64,000 nucleotides of DNA from Sphingobacterium spiritivorum (GCF_016725325.1 NZ_CP068083.1:4402001-4466000); one strand, 5' to 3'; shown: positions 44,825 through 55,424, numbered from the stretch's first letter. Numbers and translations: made by a program. Notes: generated by a model not told the origin, from the sequence alone.

Positions 44825-46411
44825 ATGATTAGTTTACAACAAATTACATATATACACCCGAATAAGGAGCTCTTATTCGACCAGATTTCACTCCACATAC
44901 AGCAACAGCAAAAAATTGCACTTATTGGTAACAACGGAGTGGGCAAGTCTACCCTTCTCAAACTTATTGCAGGTAAGATTCAGCCTTCTGCCGGACAGGT
45001 TCATGTGGACGCAAAATGCTATGACGTGCCGCAGCACTACGGACAATATAACACAAGTACTGTTGCTGAAGCATTAGGTATAAGTGCCAAACTGCAGGCT
45101 TTTTATGAAATACTGGATGGCCGCATGACAGATGAACAGTTGCAGATACTGGATGATGACTGGAGTATTGAGGAACGTTGCCAGAAAGCCTTTCAGTATT
45201 GGGGAATTGAGGATATCGATCTGCAGCAATCTATGAGCCGTCTGAGTGGAGGACAAAAAACGAAAGTATTCTTATCCGGTATTATGATTCATGAACCGGA
45301 TGTAGTATTGATGGATGAGCCCAGTAATCATCTGGATCGTATCGGGAGAACGAAGCTGTATGAGTTTATTATACAGACCAATCTGACATTGCTTATCGTA
45401 AGTCATGACCGCCAGTTACTGAATCTGCTGAATACGGTTTATGAACTCAGTCCTAAAGGAATCCGGATTTATGGTGGCAATTATGACCATTATGTAGAGC
45501 AAAAGAAGATCGAGTCAGAAGCGCTGGAACAAGATATCAGAAGCAAGGAAAAAGCATTGCGTAAGGCTAAGGAGGTGGAAAGAGAAACACTGGAAAGACA
45601 ACAAAAGCTGGACGCCAGAGGAAAAAAGAAACAGGAGAAAGCAGGTCTTCCAACCATTGTCATGAATACGCTGCGTAACAGTGCGGAACGAAGTACGGCA
45701 AAAATAAAGGATGTCCATGCCGAAAAACTAAGTCATATCACAAATGATCTGGATATGTTACGCAAGGAAGTATCTGATACGGACAGAATGAAGTTTGGAT
45801 TTGATCAGTCTTCTTTGCATAAAGGAAAAGTATTAGTCGAAGCTAAAGATATTAATTACACTTATGCTCAGTCTGCTATATGGGAAAATAATGTGTCTTT
45901 TAAAATTTTCAGTGGGGACAGATATGCCATAAAAGGTGTAAACGGTTCCGGTAAAACAACATTGATCAATATGATACTGGGCAATTTGTCGCCGGGTAAA
46001 GGAAATCTGTTCAGTGCGATCCGGCATGCTGTATATATCGATCAGGATTATTCTCTTATCAATGGTGATCTCACTGTATTTGAACAGGCATCACACTTTA
46101 ATTCTTCAGCTTTACAGGAGCATGAAATAAAGATCCGTTTGGTTCGGTTTCTTTTTGACAGAGATACGTGGGATAAACCCTGCTATGCATTGAGTGGAGG
46201 AGAAAAAATGAGGTTGATGCTATGCTGTCTTACCATAGGCAATCAGGCACCTGATATTATTATTCTTGATGAACCTACCAATAATCTGGATATTCAGAAT
46301 ATGGAAATTCTGACCTCTGCTATAAATGATTACAAAGGTACATTACTCGCTATATCACATGATGAATATTTTCTGTCTCAAATTCATATAGAACAGACCA
46401 TACAGTTATAG
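44825..46411 (+). CDS. ABC-F family ATPase
   Basis: About 528 aa from ATG 44825 (MISLQQITYIHPNKE), where family similarity begins; a frame from 44798 adds nine residues. Two ABC domains are present: GNNGVGKST, LSGGQ and VLMDEPSNHLD in the first, GVNGSGKTT, LSGGE and IILDEPTNNLD in the second, joined by a charged linker (about 235-310). No membrane segments. ABC-F proteins act on the ribosome, either as housekeeping translation factors or as antibiotic-resistance proteins; subgroup unresolved. Confidence 0.9.
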   Translation: MISLQQITYIHPNKELLFDQISLHIQQQQKIALIGNNGVGKSTLLKLIAGKIQPSAGQVHVDAKCYDVPQHYGQYNTSTVAEALGISAKLQAFYEILDGRMTDEQLQILDDDWSIEERCQKAFQYWGIEDIDLQQSMSRLSGGQKTKVFLSGIMIHEPDVVLMDEPSNHLDRIGRTKLYEFIIQTNLTLLIVSHDRQLLNLLNTVYELSPKGIRIYGGNYDHYVEQKKIESEALEQDIRSKEKALRKAKEVERETLERQQKLDARGKKKQEKAGLPTIVMNTLRNSAERSTAKIKDVHAEKLSHITNDLDMLRKEVSDTDRMKFGFDQSSLHKGKVLVEAKDINYTYAQSAIWENNVSFKIFSGDRYAIKGVNGSGKTTLINMILGNLSPGKGNLFSAIRHAVYIDQDYSLINGDLTVFEQASHFNSSALQEHEIKIRLVRFLFDRDTWDKPCYALSGGEKMRLMLCCLTIGNQAPDIIILDEPTNNLDIQNMEILTSAINDYKGTLLAISHDEYFLSQIHIEQTIQL

Positions 46412-46503
46412 CGGATTATCCAATATTTTATCAGTAAGGGCTGGATTTAAAAATCCGGCCCCATCTGGTGTACTGTATTTTCTTCGTTAAACTCCAGACG
46501 TAT

Positions 46504-47943
46504 TTATTGATATTGCATCGTATCTGTTGCCAAAAATGGCAATTGATAATTTCCGGTATCTAAATGAGATTTTGATAAGGTCTGGCGAACTTTATCTATA
46601 CCTCCGGGAGTTACCCCAGTCTGATAAACATATACCTGTTCTAACTTGGGAATATGCTGCAGATAAGAGAGCCCTTCATCAGACACTTTTGTTTTATATA
46701 AATTTATGTAAGATAGGTTTTTATGTCCTTTCAGATATTTTAATCCTTCATTTGTAATTGCCGTATGTTCCAAATGAAGTTTCATGAGTACAGGCAGCTT
46801 TGCAATCTCAGACAAAGCCTTATCAGAGATCGCCGTGTGTCCCAGTTTTAACTGGATAATATTATCTTTCATCTTTAGCAAGTCTTGCATATCTGCATCT
46901 GAAAATTCTGGATAATTGATTGCATTGACCATGACATAGTTATTGTCCGCAGATAACGGGATTACCTTCACCCCTTTTTGCTGTAATTGCTGAATAGCCT
47001 CGTCCGGCAGTGGCGGAGCCTCCGGCAATGCAGCATATGCTGATTTGGCAGACGAGTCACCTTCTTCCAGACTCTTTAACAGTGCTGCAATCTTTTCATT
47101 TTGTTTGAGGTCTTTTGCTTTCTTTTCAAAATCTGCGCCCTGTTCTATCCACCAGCCAATAAGCTGTATTTGTTCGGGGCTGATAGGTGTTCTGCCTTTT
47201 GGCGGCATACGTCCTTCGTGACCTTCAGGCAGAATAAGACGGGCATACAATTCACTTTTATCCAGTTTTCCGGCTGTCAGCACAGATCCATCTTCCCCTC
47301 CTTTTAACAAACTTTCCCGATTGTGCAGAGCGAGCCCTCCTTCCTGCTTTTTATCTCCATGACAGCTTTGACAACGTTGTTGGAGAATAGGCTGAATAAT
47401 AGCATCATAAACATGGGCATCCTGAACATTTTCGATTAAAATCAGCTTTTCTTCTTCAGCCTGGATACCTGCAATTTTCTTGATTGAAGAAGGAAGGGCA
47501 TCTTTCATATATCCTTTTCCATGTGTAAGTGTTCCTCCAAAGTGGCCAGTTGCACCCAATAAAACGACAACCGTTATCAAAAAGAAAAAACGCCGTTTTA
47601 CCAGTTTTGCCCACAGCCCTGCACCTTTATCAGCGGCTCTGTACAGCGAATATGTCCACAAACTCATGACGGCAACAGCAATTCCCAGCCACTGGTGAAA
47701 ACTCAACACGGATGTATCATATCCGCCATCCAGTGATAACAGGTAACCTGTTATGCAAGTCAGAATAGCGGCTCCGGTACCCAAAAGTAAGGAGAACGGA
47801 ATTGCAAAAGACAAATTGCGGTAGCGTTCAAAGCGTGCGAAAACAGCAAATACAAGAGCCAGAAACAGTATTCCGATAGGTAAATGAACCAATACAGGAT
47901 GCCAGCGGCCCGTGAAACTAAGTAATTCTTCTATAAAGATCAT
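46504..47943 (-). CDS. DUF2231 membrane, cytochrome c-like and leucine-rich-repeat protein
   Basis: A 479-aa multi-domain protein: N-terminal DUF2231-like region with four membrane segments (HPVLVHLPIGILFLALVFAV first), then a planctomycete-type cytochrome c domain with one haem site CQSCHG near 190, and C-terminal leucine-rich repeats (about 345-455: IIQLKLGHTAISDKALSEIA, LMKLHLEHTAITNEGLKYLK and so on). It starts at the base where the upstream gene stops (TAATG), so it is coupled. Role as electron carrier in the operon is inferred. Confidence 0.82.
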   Translation of the reverse strand: MIFIEELLSFTGRWHPVLVHLPIGILFLALVFAVFARFERYRNLSFAIPFSLLLGTGAAILTCITGYLLSLDGGYDTSVLSFHQWLGIAVAVMSLWTYSLYRAADKGAGLWAKLVKRRFFFLITVVVLLGATGHFGGTLTHGKGYMKDALPSSIKKIAGIQAEEEKLILIENVQDAHVYDAIIQPILQQRCQSCHGDKKQEGGLALHNRESLLKGGEDGSVLTAGKLDKSELYARLILPEGHEGRMPPKGRTPISPEQIQLIGWWIEQGADFEKKAKDLKQNEKIAALLKSLEEGDSSAKSAYAALPEAPPLPDEAIQQLQQKGVKVIPLSADNNYVMVNAINYPEFSDADMQDLLKMKDNIIQLKLGHTAISDKALSEIAKLPVLMKLHLEHTAITNEGLKYLKGHKNLSYINLYKTKVSDEGLSYLQHIPKLEQVYVYQTGVTPGGIDKVRQTLSKSHLDTGNYQLPFLATDTMQYQ

Positions 47944-48827
47944 TATTGTTGGTATCGGGACTTCAAAAGATTAAGCATATATACATTTACAGTCCATTGA
48001 TCTGCGACCGGCTGTTGTGTATAGGGTAACGTTGGTAGATATCCCGAAGGACCAAATTCGGTGGTAACCGTTAACTGATTTATTCCGGCTTCTTTACGCA
48101 AACGGATCACTTCATCCCACCAGGCCAGATGTTGCTCCACTGTGCTTTTCCATTCCGGAGCAGCCGGATCACTGACCTGAGGCGCTTGCGGCTGTCCAAT
48201 ACGGGCATGAATATGCGCTGTACGGGATAGTGCCAGTTCAACTGTTTCTGTCTGATCACCCAGCAGTGACTCATGAACGTTGCACCAGTGAGAGATATCA
48301 AGTGTAAGCTGTAATTGAGGAATCTGTTCTAAAAACTGTCTTGTAATGTGAGCCGCAAAACTAAATCTTCCCCGATGAGTCTCGTGCATAACCGGAATAT
48401 GGTATTTTTTACTGATGATATCAGCGGCTTCAATCAGTTTTTTGTTCTGATCAAATGTAAAGTAATCCTTTCCGGTATGACAATTGACAAAATCCGGTTT
48501 AAGCTGCATGGCCATTTCTACATTTTTGACATAGCTGTTGTAATATTGTTCAAAAGTTGCTCCGCCGCCTCCGCTTAAAAATGCGTATGCCAGACCATAC
48601 TTCCGGAACGCATCAAACATTTGCTTTTGTTCTTCTTTGCTTCCTGGTACCCATACCTCCAGACCATCGTATCCGGCTTTTTTGACTTTTTCGCAATAGC
48701 TGTCCCAGGACTCATTCATTCCCCAGTTTGTAGCGTAAAAACGAATTTTAAATGTTGCTGAAGCATGCAAATGCTGCATCATGAATAATGTAAGGATAGC
48801 TGTTAATAATAGTTTTATTTTCCCCAT
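47943..48827 (-). CDS. Secreted sugar phosphate isomerase/epimerase-like TIM barrel
   Basis: A 294-aa protein with a signal peptide (1-24, LHASA). The AP-endonuclease-2-like barrel shows GYDGLEVWVPGSKEE, VNCHTGKDYFTFDQN, VMHETHRGRFSFAAH, LTLDISHWCNVHE and TVTTEFGPSGY, with the metal ligands (Glu, Asp, His) that the fold uses. The substrate is probably a sugar or sugar derivative. Third gene of the planctomycete-type operon, overlapping the next by one base. Confidence 0.85.
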   Translation of the reverse strand: MGKIKLLLTAILTLFMMQHLHASATFKIRFYATNWGMNESWDSYCEKVKKAGYDGLEVWVPGSKEEQKQMFDAFRKYGLAYAFLSGGGGATFEQYYNSYVKNVEMAMQLKPDFVNCHTGKDYFTFDQNKKLIEAADIISKKYHIPVMHETHRGRFSFAAHITRQFLEQIPQLQLTLDISHWCNVHESLLGDQTETVELALSRTAHIHARIGQPQAPQVSDPAAPEWKSTVEQHLAWWDEVIRLRKEAGINQLTVTTEFGPSGYLPTLPYTQQPVADQWTVNVYMLNLLKSRYQQ

Positions 48828-48837
48828 AATCTATTGG

Positions 48838-50331
48838 TTATATAATATCGCTGATGAGATTTCCTTCAACATCAGTGAGTCTGAATGGACGTCCCTGAAA
48901 CTCATATGTAAACTTTTCGTGGTCAAAGCCCAGCAGATGCAGCATAGTCGCATGTACATCATGTACAGAAGACCGGCCACTGACCGCCGTAAATCCGATT
49001 TCGTCTGTCTCTCCGTAGGTCACTCCCTTACGTACACCGCCTCCTGCCATCCAGATGGTATATGCGTCTGTATGGTGATCTCTGCCCATAAAAGGCATGT
49101 CACGATTATCTCTGTTCTCCTGCATAGGTGTGCGCCCGAATTCACCACCCCATACAACAAGAGTTTCATCCAGCAGTCCGCGCTGTTTGAGATCCATAAT
49201 CAAAGCTGTCATCGGACGGTCTATTTCTCTGCATTTATTTCTGAATCCCAGGTCTATCGAATCTGAGGCACTGGTTCCGTGACTATCCCATCCCCAGTCA
49301 AATAATTGTACAAAGCGTACCCCCTGCTCTACAAGTTTACGCGCCAGCAGGCAGTTGTTTGCGAAAGACTCCTTACCTGGTTGCGTGCCGTACAATTCAT
49401 GTATATACTCTGGTTCCGAAGCAATATCCATTACTTCAGGTACTGCAACCTGCATTTTATAAGCCATCTCATACTGTGCGATACGGGACAGAGTCTCCGG
49501 ATCCTTATACGTTTCATACTCATCCATATTCACGGTATTGATAGCATCAATCGTATGTTTCTTGAGATCTCTTCCCATCCCGTCGGGATCAGCAATATAT
49601 AAGACCGGATCTCCCTTTGAGCGACATTGTACACCCTGATATACTGAGGGTAAAAATCCACTTCCCCACACACTTTTGCCAGCATCAGGAGTTTTTCCTC
49701 CGGATGTCAACACCACGAACCCCGGAAGGTTACTATTTTCCGAGCCAAGTCCGTAAGTCACCCATGAACCTATGCTCGGCCTGCCGAGCCGGGCACTACC
49801 GGTGTGCATAAACAGCTGAGCCGGTCCGTGATTAAACTGATCTGTATGTACCGCTTTCAAAAAACTGACATCATCCACCACTTTGCTGAAATGTGGCAAA
49901 TGATCGGATATCCATGCTCCGCTTTCTCCATATTGCGCAAATGTGGCCTGTGGTCCCAGCATATTAGGTGTGCCACGGATAAATGCGAATTTCTTACCTT
50001 TCAACAGGGAATCCGGACATGGCTTATTATGTAACTTGTGCAGTTCCGGTTTATAGTCAAAAAGTTCGAGTTGTGAGGGCGCTCCCGCCATGTGCAGATA
50101 AATTACACTTTTGGCTTTAGCCGGAAAATGCGGTGCTCGGGGGATCATCGGATTCAACGCATTCAGATTAAGCGGAGCATCTCCCTGTCCACTTCCACCA
50201 CAACTGGCTAACAGACTGCCAAGTGCAATGCTGCCTATCCCTGCTACACAATCTTTGAGAAAGTGCCTGCGGGTAACAGCCTGCAGTTTGTATTGTTGTG
50301 CTTCACGCATCAATTTATCTAAGTCTACCAT
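48838..50331 (-). CDS. DUF1501 protein with Tat signal
   Basis: A 497-aa sulfatase-fold-like DUF1501 protein. A twin-arginine signal (TRRHFLKDCVAGIGSIALGS, ending in a lipobox-like LLASC) indicates folded export, probably anchored. Core segments include IYLHMAGAPSQLELFDYKPE, GAWISDHLPH, FNHGPAQLFMHTGSARLGRP, VVWGGEFGRTP and DHHTDAYTIWMAGGG. DUF1501 genes nearly always sit beside DUF1553/PSD1 genes, as here (6 bp gap). Enzymatic function is unknown. Confidence 0.9.
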   Translation of the reverse strand: MVDLDKLMREAQQYKLQAVTRRHFLKDCVAGIGSIALGSLLASCGGSGQGDAPLNLNALNPMIPRAPHFPAKAKSVIYLHMAGAPSQLELFDYKPELHKLHNKPCPDSLLKGKKFAFIRGTPNMLGPQATFAQYGESGAWISDHLPHFSKVVDDVSFLKAVHTDQFNHGPAQLFMHTGSARLGRPSIGSWVTYGLGSENSNLPGFVVLTSGGKTPDAGKSVWGSGFLPSVYQGVQCRSKGDPVLYIADPDGMGRDLKKHTIDAINTVNMDEYETYKDPETLSRIAQYEMAYKMQVAVPEVMDIASEPEYIHELYGTQPGKESFANNCLLARKLVEQGVRFVQLFDWGWDSHGTSASDSIDLGFRNKCREIDRPMTALIMDLKQRGLLDETLVVWGGEFGRTPMQENRDNRDMPFMGRDHHTDAYTIWMAGGGVRKGVTYGETDEIGFTAVSGRSSVHDVHATMLHLLGFDHEKFTYEFQGRPFRLTDVEGNLISDII

Positions 50332-50337
50332 AACTCT

Positions 50338-53097
50338 TTAGGATTTGGTTAAGAATTCATCCAGATTCAACAACGCATTTGCCACCACAGTACTTGCAGC
50401 CTTAGCCGCTATCTGTTGTTGATCTTTCTTACCGGCAGGCGCTATACTCAGGAATTTAGTGGCTGCCTCCGGATGAGATTTAAAATTATTCAGTGCCTGA
50501 TGATAAAGTTTTTCCAAAGCGATAAGTTTATCTTCAGCCGGATCTTTAAACATCGTTCGTCTGTATCCGGAAGCTATAAGTTGCCTGACATTACCTTTTG
50601 CATCTTTCTCCATCTCTGTGGCCAGAGCTTTGGCTGCTTCCAGATAGACAGGATCATTAAGTGTTGTCAACGCCTGTAAAGGTGTATTTGTCCGGATACG
50701 ATCCACCAGACAGACTTCCCGGCTGGAAGCATCAAACGAGATAAATGACGGATAAGGACTTGTGCGCTTCAGGAAGGTGTATATACCTCGTCTATACTGA
50801 TCTTCACCGGTACTTTTGGTCCATGATTCGCCGCTGTATACAGTCATCCATACACCTTCCGGTTGATGAGGCATGACACCCGGACCATACATTTTGGAAC
50901 TCAGCAGACCACTGACGGCAAGTGCCTGATCTCTGATCTGTTCAGCAGAAAGACGGAAACGTGGTCCACGTGCCCAATACCGGTTTTCCGGATCTTTCTC
51001 CACCTGCTTGTTGTTTAAACCTGAAGATTGTTTGTATGTAGAAGATGTTACCATTTCCCGAACAAGAGATTTGACGCTCCAGTTCATTTCGTTCATTACT
51101 TTCAATGACAGGTAATCCAGCAGTTCACGATGTATAGGCGGAATACTTTGAGTACCCATGTCGCCCAGCGGTTCGACTAATCCTCTTCCGAATAGCTGTG
51201 CCCAGACTCTGTTCACTAATGTACGGGCGGTAAGCGGATTTTCTTTACTTACAATCCATTGACTGAATCCCAATCTGTTATTTGGTGCACCTTTAGGAAA
51301 ATCATTGAGAACAGCAGGTACTGCAGGTGTGACCGCATCTCCATGTACCATCCAGTTACCGCGTTCGAAGACGTAAGTTGTACGCGCCATCTCTTTAGGA
51401 TTTTCAATCATAACGGGCACACTTTCGGGGTTCATATTTACCAGTTGCATAAAGGTGCGTTCCATATGCTGGCTTTTCGGGCTATCCATCCCCGGAAATC
51501 CTTCTCTGAAAGCAAACCATTCGATCATCAGGACAGTCTCATCAGTTTTTATAGACGGATTTTTTGCAAGCAGATAAAGATCGTGAACACCGGATATTTC
51601 CGGAATCGGAACATGGATCACCTGCCTTCCCTGTGTAGCCGGAAGATCAATACTGGTCAGTATCTGTCCCTGAAGGCCATCTTTTCTGATTTCCAGCTTT
51701 CCGCCCGGAGCAGATGTCCAGTAATTCAGGAAGAATAATTTCTTACCGTCCAGTGTTATTTTCTTCAGTCTTGCATTTCCTCCGTTGCGCAGTCCCAGCC
51801 ACTTGGTGTCATACAAAGCACCATTAGTGATCTGATCACTGTAATGTGCATGTACCTTAGGTTCTAATGTGTGAAGAAATAGTTCTGCAGAACGGACTAA
51901 CTGCGGATTGCCGGACTGACTGATCCAGTTTTTAATGCTATCCAGTCTTTTTTCATCATCAGCGGTATAGAACCGTAATTTAGGATGATCACCGTAGGTG
52001 TCTTCATCTCTTGTATTATTAAAAAAAGCAACAGATTTATAGTATTCTTCAAATTTAAACGGGTCATAGGTATGACTATGACATTGGACACATTCGAATG
52101 TGGTACTCAGCCATACCTGATAGGTCGTATTGACCCGGTCTAATACAGACGAGACTCTGAATTCTTCACTATCTGTACCACCTTCGTCATTGTTCATTGT
52201 ATTACGGTGAAAAGCTGTAGCAATAAGCTGCTCTTTTGTAGGCTCAGGCAACAGATCTCCGGCCAGTTGTTCAATAGTGAACTGATCGTAAGGTTTGTCC
52301 GAATTAAAGGCTTTGATCACCCAGTCTCTATACTTCCAGATTTGTCTGGACTCGTCTCTTTCATAACCTTTAGTATCGGCATATCTGGCCATATCCAACC
52401 ACCATGAAGCCCATTTTTCTCCGTAACGGGATGAGGAAAGCAGACTGTCTACCCGTATTTCATATGCATTTTCACCTGTGTCGGTTTCAAAACTACGGAT
52501 CTCTTCCCAGGTAGGTGGCACTCCGGTCAGATCGAGATATACTCTTCTTAACAGGGTTTGTTTATCCGCTTCACCTGAAAACTTCAATCCTTTTTCGCTG
52601 AATTTGTCCTGTACGAAATAATCAATATCATTTGAAATCCCTGACGGATACTTTCCAAATAGTCTGGCAAATGAAAATGGCTTGGGTACTTCTACTTCTT
52701 CCGGCAACGTATATGCCCAGTGTTCTCCCCATTTAGCTCCTTCATTTATCCATCTTTTGAGGATATCAATCTCGGCTTCACTGAGTGGAGCAGCATTATA
52801 AGGCATGCGAAGTTCCGGATCTTCATGGGTTAGTCTTTTTATAAATTCACTATGATCCGCATCTCCGCGAATAATAGCTGGTTTACCGGATTCTGCTTTT
52901 GCGAAGGCTTCGTTCTCAAAAAGTATACTGAACCCTCCGTTTTTCTTTACTCCTCCGTGGCAGGTAATACAGTGTTTATTCAGTATGGGCTTGACTTCAG
53001 TACTAAAATCTACAGGGTCCTCTTTTGCAAAAGCAAACAAGGCTACTCCAATGACAAGAAGCAGTAAAACTGCACACACAATAATTTTTCTAACCAT
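50338..53097 (-). CDS. PSD1/DUF1549/DUF1553 planctomycete-type cytochrome c protein
   Basis: A 919-aa exported protein with an N-terminal membrane anchor or signal (6-24). Domains in order: PSCyt1 cytochrome c with CITCHGG (near 42-48) and RMPYNAAPL; DUF1549 (PSCyt2, about 165-370) with LRRVYLDLTGVPPTWEEI and a second haem-like CVQCHSH; a central beta region; and DUF1553 (PSD1, about 610-880) with TARTLVNRVWAQLFGRGLVE. First gene of the operon. Such proteins are abundant in planctomycetes and linked to carbohydrate oxidation; biochemical role not known. Confidence 0.92.
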   Translation of the reverse strand: MVRKIIVCAVLLLLVIGVALFAFAKEDPVDFSTEVKPILNKHCITCHGGVKKNGGFSILFENEAFAKAESGKPAIIRGDADHSEFIKRLTHEDPELRMPYNAAPLSEAEIDILKRWINEGAKWGEHWAYTLPEEVEVPKPFSFARLFGKYPSGISNDIDYFVQDKFSEKGLKFSGEADKQTLLRRVYLDLTGVPPTWEEIRSFETDTGENAYEIRVDSLLSSSRYGEKWASWWLDMARYADTKGYERDESRQIWKYRDWVIKAFNSDKPYDQFTIEQLAGDLLPEPTKEQLIATAFHRNTMNNDEGGTDSEEFRVSSVLDRVNTTYQVWLSTTFECVQCHSHTYDPFKFEEYYKSVAFFNNTRDEDTYGDHPKLRFYTADDEKRLDSIKNWISQSGNPQLVRSAELFLHTLEPKVHAHYSDQITNGALYDTKWLGLRNGGNARLKKITLDGKKLFFLNYWTSAPGGKLEIRKDGLQGQILTSIDLPATQGRQVIHVPIPEISGVHDLYLLAKNPSIKTDETVLMIEWFAFREGFPGMDSPKSQHMERTFMQLVNMNPESVPVMIENPKEMARTTYVFERGNWMVHGDAVTPAVPAVLNDFPKGAPNNRLGFSQWIVSKENPLTARTLVNRVWAQLFGRGLVEPLGDMGTQSIPPIHRELLDYLSLKVMNEMNWSVKSLVREMVTSSTYKQSSGLNNKQVEKDPENRYWARGPRFRLSAEQIRDQALAVSGLLSSKMYGPGVMPHQPEGVWMTVYSGESWTKSTGEDQYRRGIYTFLKRTSPYPSFISFDASSREVCLVDRIRTNTPLQALTTLNDPVYLEAAKALATEMEKDAKGNVRQLIASGYRRTMFKDPAEDKLIALEKLYHQALNNFKSHPEAATKFLSIAPAGKKDQQQIAAKAASTVVANALLNLDEFLTKS

Positions 53098-53361
53098 TTT
53101 TTATTTACAACTGGATAATCAACTTAAAAATATTAATCTGTTCAAAACAGGCTTGTTATAAGTAGATTAAGGTTTATAGTATACAGCTATACTTCATTAA
53201 AAAATATAAAGTAAGTACAGCTTTGTATAGTTGTAAAATTAGGTAGAGTTTGGGAAGACCACTACAACTAAAATGACTGGTAGTGACACTATTTTAACGG
53301 TAGACATTGCAGCTCTGTTGTATTATTCACGTTTACAATCATAAGCTGTGTTTATTCCATC

Positions 53362-54150
53362 TCAATCCTGCATTAATGCACTTCTGCCACCATCAATCAG
53401 GTAGGTCGTTCCGTTTGCGAAAGCAGCGTATTCACTACATAAAAAAACACACCATCCTCCGATTTCTTCGGGTGTACCCAGGCGTTTGACAGGGTGCAGT
53501 GCTATGGTATCAGCTCTCGCCTTTTGGCTGTCTTCAAATGAATCAAACCACAGTTGATTTCCGGGCGTGTCAATAAATCCCGGAGCTATTCCCACCGTAC
53601 GAATGGAAGGTGTCCATTCTATGGCCATTGCTCTGACCATCGCAGGAAGCGCTGCTTTTGCCACATTGTAAGGAAAGCACCCCTGTATTGAACTATATGC
53701 ATGATTAGAGGATAATACAATGATAACCCCTTGCCCCGACACCTGCAGCAGTGGTCTCATTGTTTTACCAAGAAACCAATGGGATTCCAGATTTAATTTT
53801 TGATTGGTATTCCAGGTTTCCTCATCACAATTTGCCAGTGTAGTGAAAATATTTCTGCCGGCATTGGAAATCAGTATATCTAACCGGCCGAACTGACTTC
53901 TGATTTCTTCTTCTAACTGCTTTATTTCAACAGGATTTGTTACATCCGTCTGATAATAATATACGTCGCTGCTGTACTGATGCAGCTCTTTATAGAATGC
54001 CTGAACCTGTTCATCTTGTACAGATCGCTCAGCACAAACGATCACCTTTGCTCCTGCTTTTGCAAACTGGATAGCTGTTCCTAATCCTATTCCTGAAATG
54101 CCACCTGTAATCAGAACATTCTTTTCTGTTAAATCTATTGTAAGTGCCAT
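53362..54150 (-). CDS. SDR-family sugar dehydrogenase candidate
   Basis: A 262-aa classical SDR. GGISGIG is the nucleotide loop near 16-22, ISNAGRN the central motif, and YNVAK holds the catalytic Tyr and Lys. It ends with FANGTTYLIDGG. It is the last gene of an operon with a GH2 enzyme, an enolase-superfamily dehydratase (4 bp gap) and an RraA-type protein, which suggests oxidation of a free sugar or sugar acid. The 264-bp region 53098-53361 separates it from the PSD1 operon. Confidence 0.86.
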   Translation of the reverse strand: MALTIDLTEKNVLITGGISGIGLGTAIQFAKAGAKVIVCAERSVQDEQVQAFYKELHQYSSDVYYYQTDVTNPVEIKQLEEEIRSQFGRLDILISNAGRNIFTTLANCDEETWNTNQKLNLESHWFLGKTMRPLLQVSGQGVIIVLSSNHAYSSIQGCFPYNVAKAALPAMVRAMAIEWTPSIRTVGIAPGFIDTPGNQLWFDSFEDSQKARADTIALHPVKRLGTPEEIGGWCVFLCSEYAAFANGTTYLIDGGRSALMQD

Positions 54151-54153
54151 TGT

Positions 54154-55320
54154 CTATACGTAAAATCCAGATCTGGGTTCGAGAATACCGGGATGTTTCA
54201 GCATTTCTTCTTCTACCAGATCAACTCCAAGTCCCGGTCTATCGCTAAGTGTCAATACTCCGTTGCTGATCATGTCCGCTATAGGCTGATCGATAACCTG
54301 ATCCCGCCATGGGACATCATTAAACATAAATTCCTGTCTGAAGAAGTTTGGTATTGCAGCACATACATGAGCACTTGCCAGCGTTGACAGCGGACCATTG
54401 GGATTATGAGGAGCCAGCAGCACATTATATGCTTCCATCATTGTAGCCATACGTTTCATCTCTGAAGGGCCGCCACAGCGTGTAATATCGGGCATCATCA
54501 TATCACAAACATTCTTTTCGAGTACCGGACGAATACCATGTCTGGTGTAGTGCCGTTCTCCAACACAGATAGAAACACTGGAAGGAATTCTCTCTCGCAT
54601 AGCTCTTAATGTATCTGCGTTTTCCGGACCGGCGGGCTCTTCATACCAGGTGATATCCAGAGTAGACAGGCGTTCGGCCATCTTGACTGCGACCCGAAAG
54701 TTGAGCATAGCATGTGTTTCGATCATAATATCAAAATCCGGCCCGACGGCTTCACGAACGGCTTGACTAACCTCGAATGCAAGATCCTGCTGCTCAGATG
54801 TCAGTGTCAGATTAGATGAAAGGTCCTCTCCATATAAATAATTAGTGTGTGCAAACGGATCGAACTTGAGTCCGGTAAAACCGGCTTCTTTTACTTTCAA
54901 TGCCTGAGCAGCATAGTCTGCCTTATTATGCCCGCCACCTGTAAACCAGTAGTTAGCGTATAACAGAATGTCTTTCCTGAAAGCACCTCCCAAAAGTTCA
55001 TAACAGGGTACACCGAGGACTTTAGCTTTTAAATCCAGTAATGCCATATCTATTCCACTTATAGCACACATACTGGCACCATAAGGTCCGACCCAGTTCA
55101 GATCACGATACAGTTTTGTCCATATAAAATCGGTCCGCATAGGATCCAGTCCGATGATCCGTTGACCCGCATGCTTTGCGGCCTCAAAAACAATGGGGCT
55201 TCCTGGCCAGTTGGTGGCTTCTCCTACACCTGTATGCCCGGTGTCGGTATATATTTTCAGCAATGTCCAGTTGTATTTTACTCCTTCCACCAACCAGACT
55301 TTAACATCTACTATCTTCAT
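54154..55320 (-). CDS. Mandelate racemase/muconate lactonizing enzyme family, galactonate-dehydratase-like
   Basis: A 388-aa enolase-superfamily enzyme. The N-terminal capping domain is followed by the barrel with metal ligands E201, E227 and E255 (IETHAMLN, WYEEP, GER), plus H203 and H305 (APHNPNG), the His pattern of the D-galactonate dehydratase group. It should remove water from an aldonic acid to give a 2-keto-3-deoxy acid. The exact sugar is not known. It sits between SDR and GH2 genes of one operon. Confidence 0.87.
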   Translation of the reverse strand: MKIVDVKVWLVEGVKYNWTLLKIYTDTGHTGVGEATNWPGSPIVFEAAKHAGQRIIGLDPMRTDFIWTKLYRDLNWVGPYGASMCAISGIDMALLDLKAKVLGVPCYELLGGAFRKDILLYANYWFTGGGHNKADYAAQALKVKEAGFTGLKFDPFAHTNYLYGEDLSSNLTLTSEQQDLAFEVSQAVREAVGPDFDIMIETHAMLNFRVAVKMAERLSTLDITWYEEPAGPENADTLRAMRERIPSSVSICVGERHYTRHGIRPVLEKNVCDMMMPDITRCGGPSEMKRMATMMEAYNVLLAPHNPNGPLSTLASAHVCAAIPNFFRQEFMFNDVPWRDQVIDQPIADMISNGVLTLSDRPGLGVDLVEEEMLKHPGILEPRSGFYV

Positions 55321-55424
55321 TTAAACAGGTTTATGCATATATTTTTTATCTGTTTTAAACACATTCGAAACAGAGAAGAAGATCAACTTATGAGGATGCC
55401 TTCATCCTTGTAATTTACACTTTC

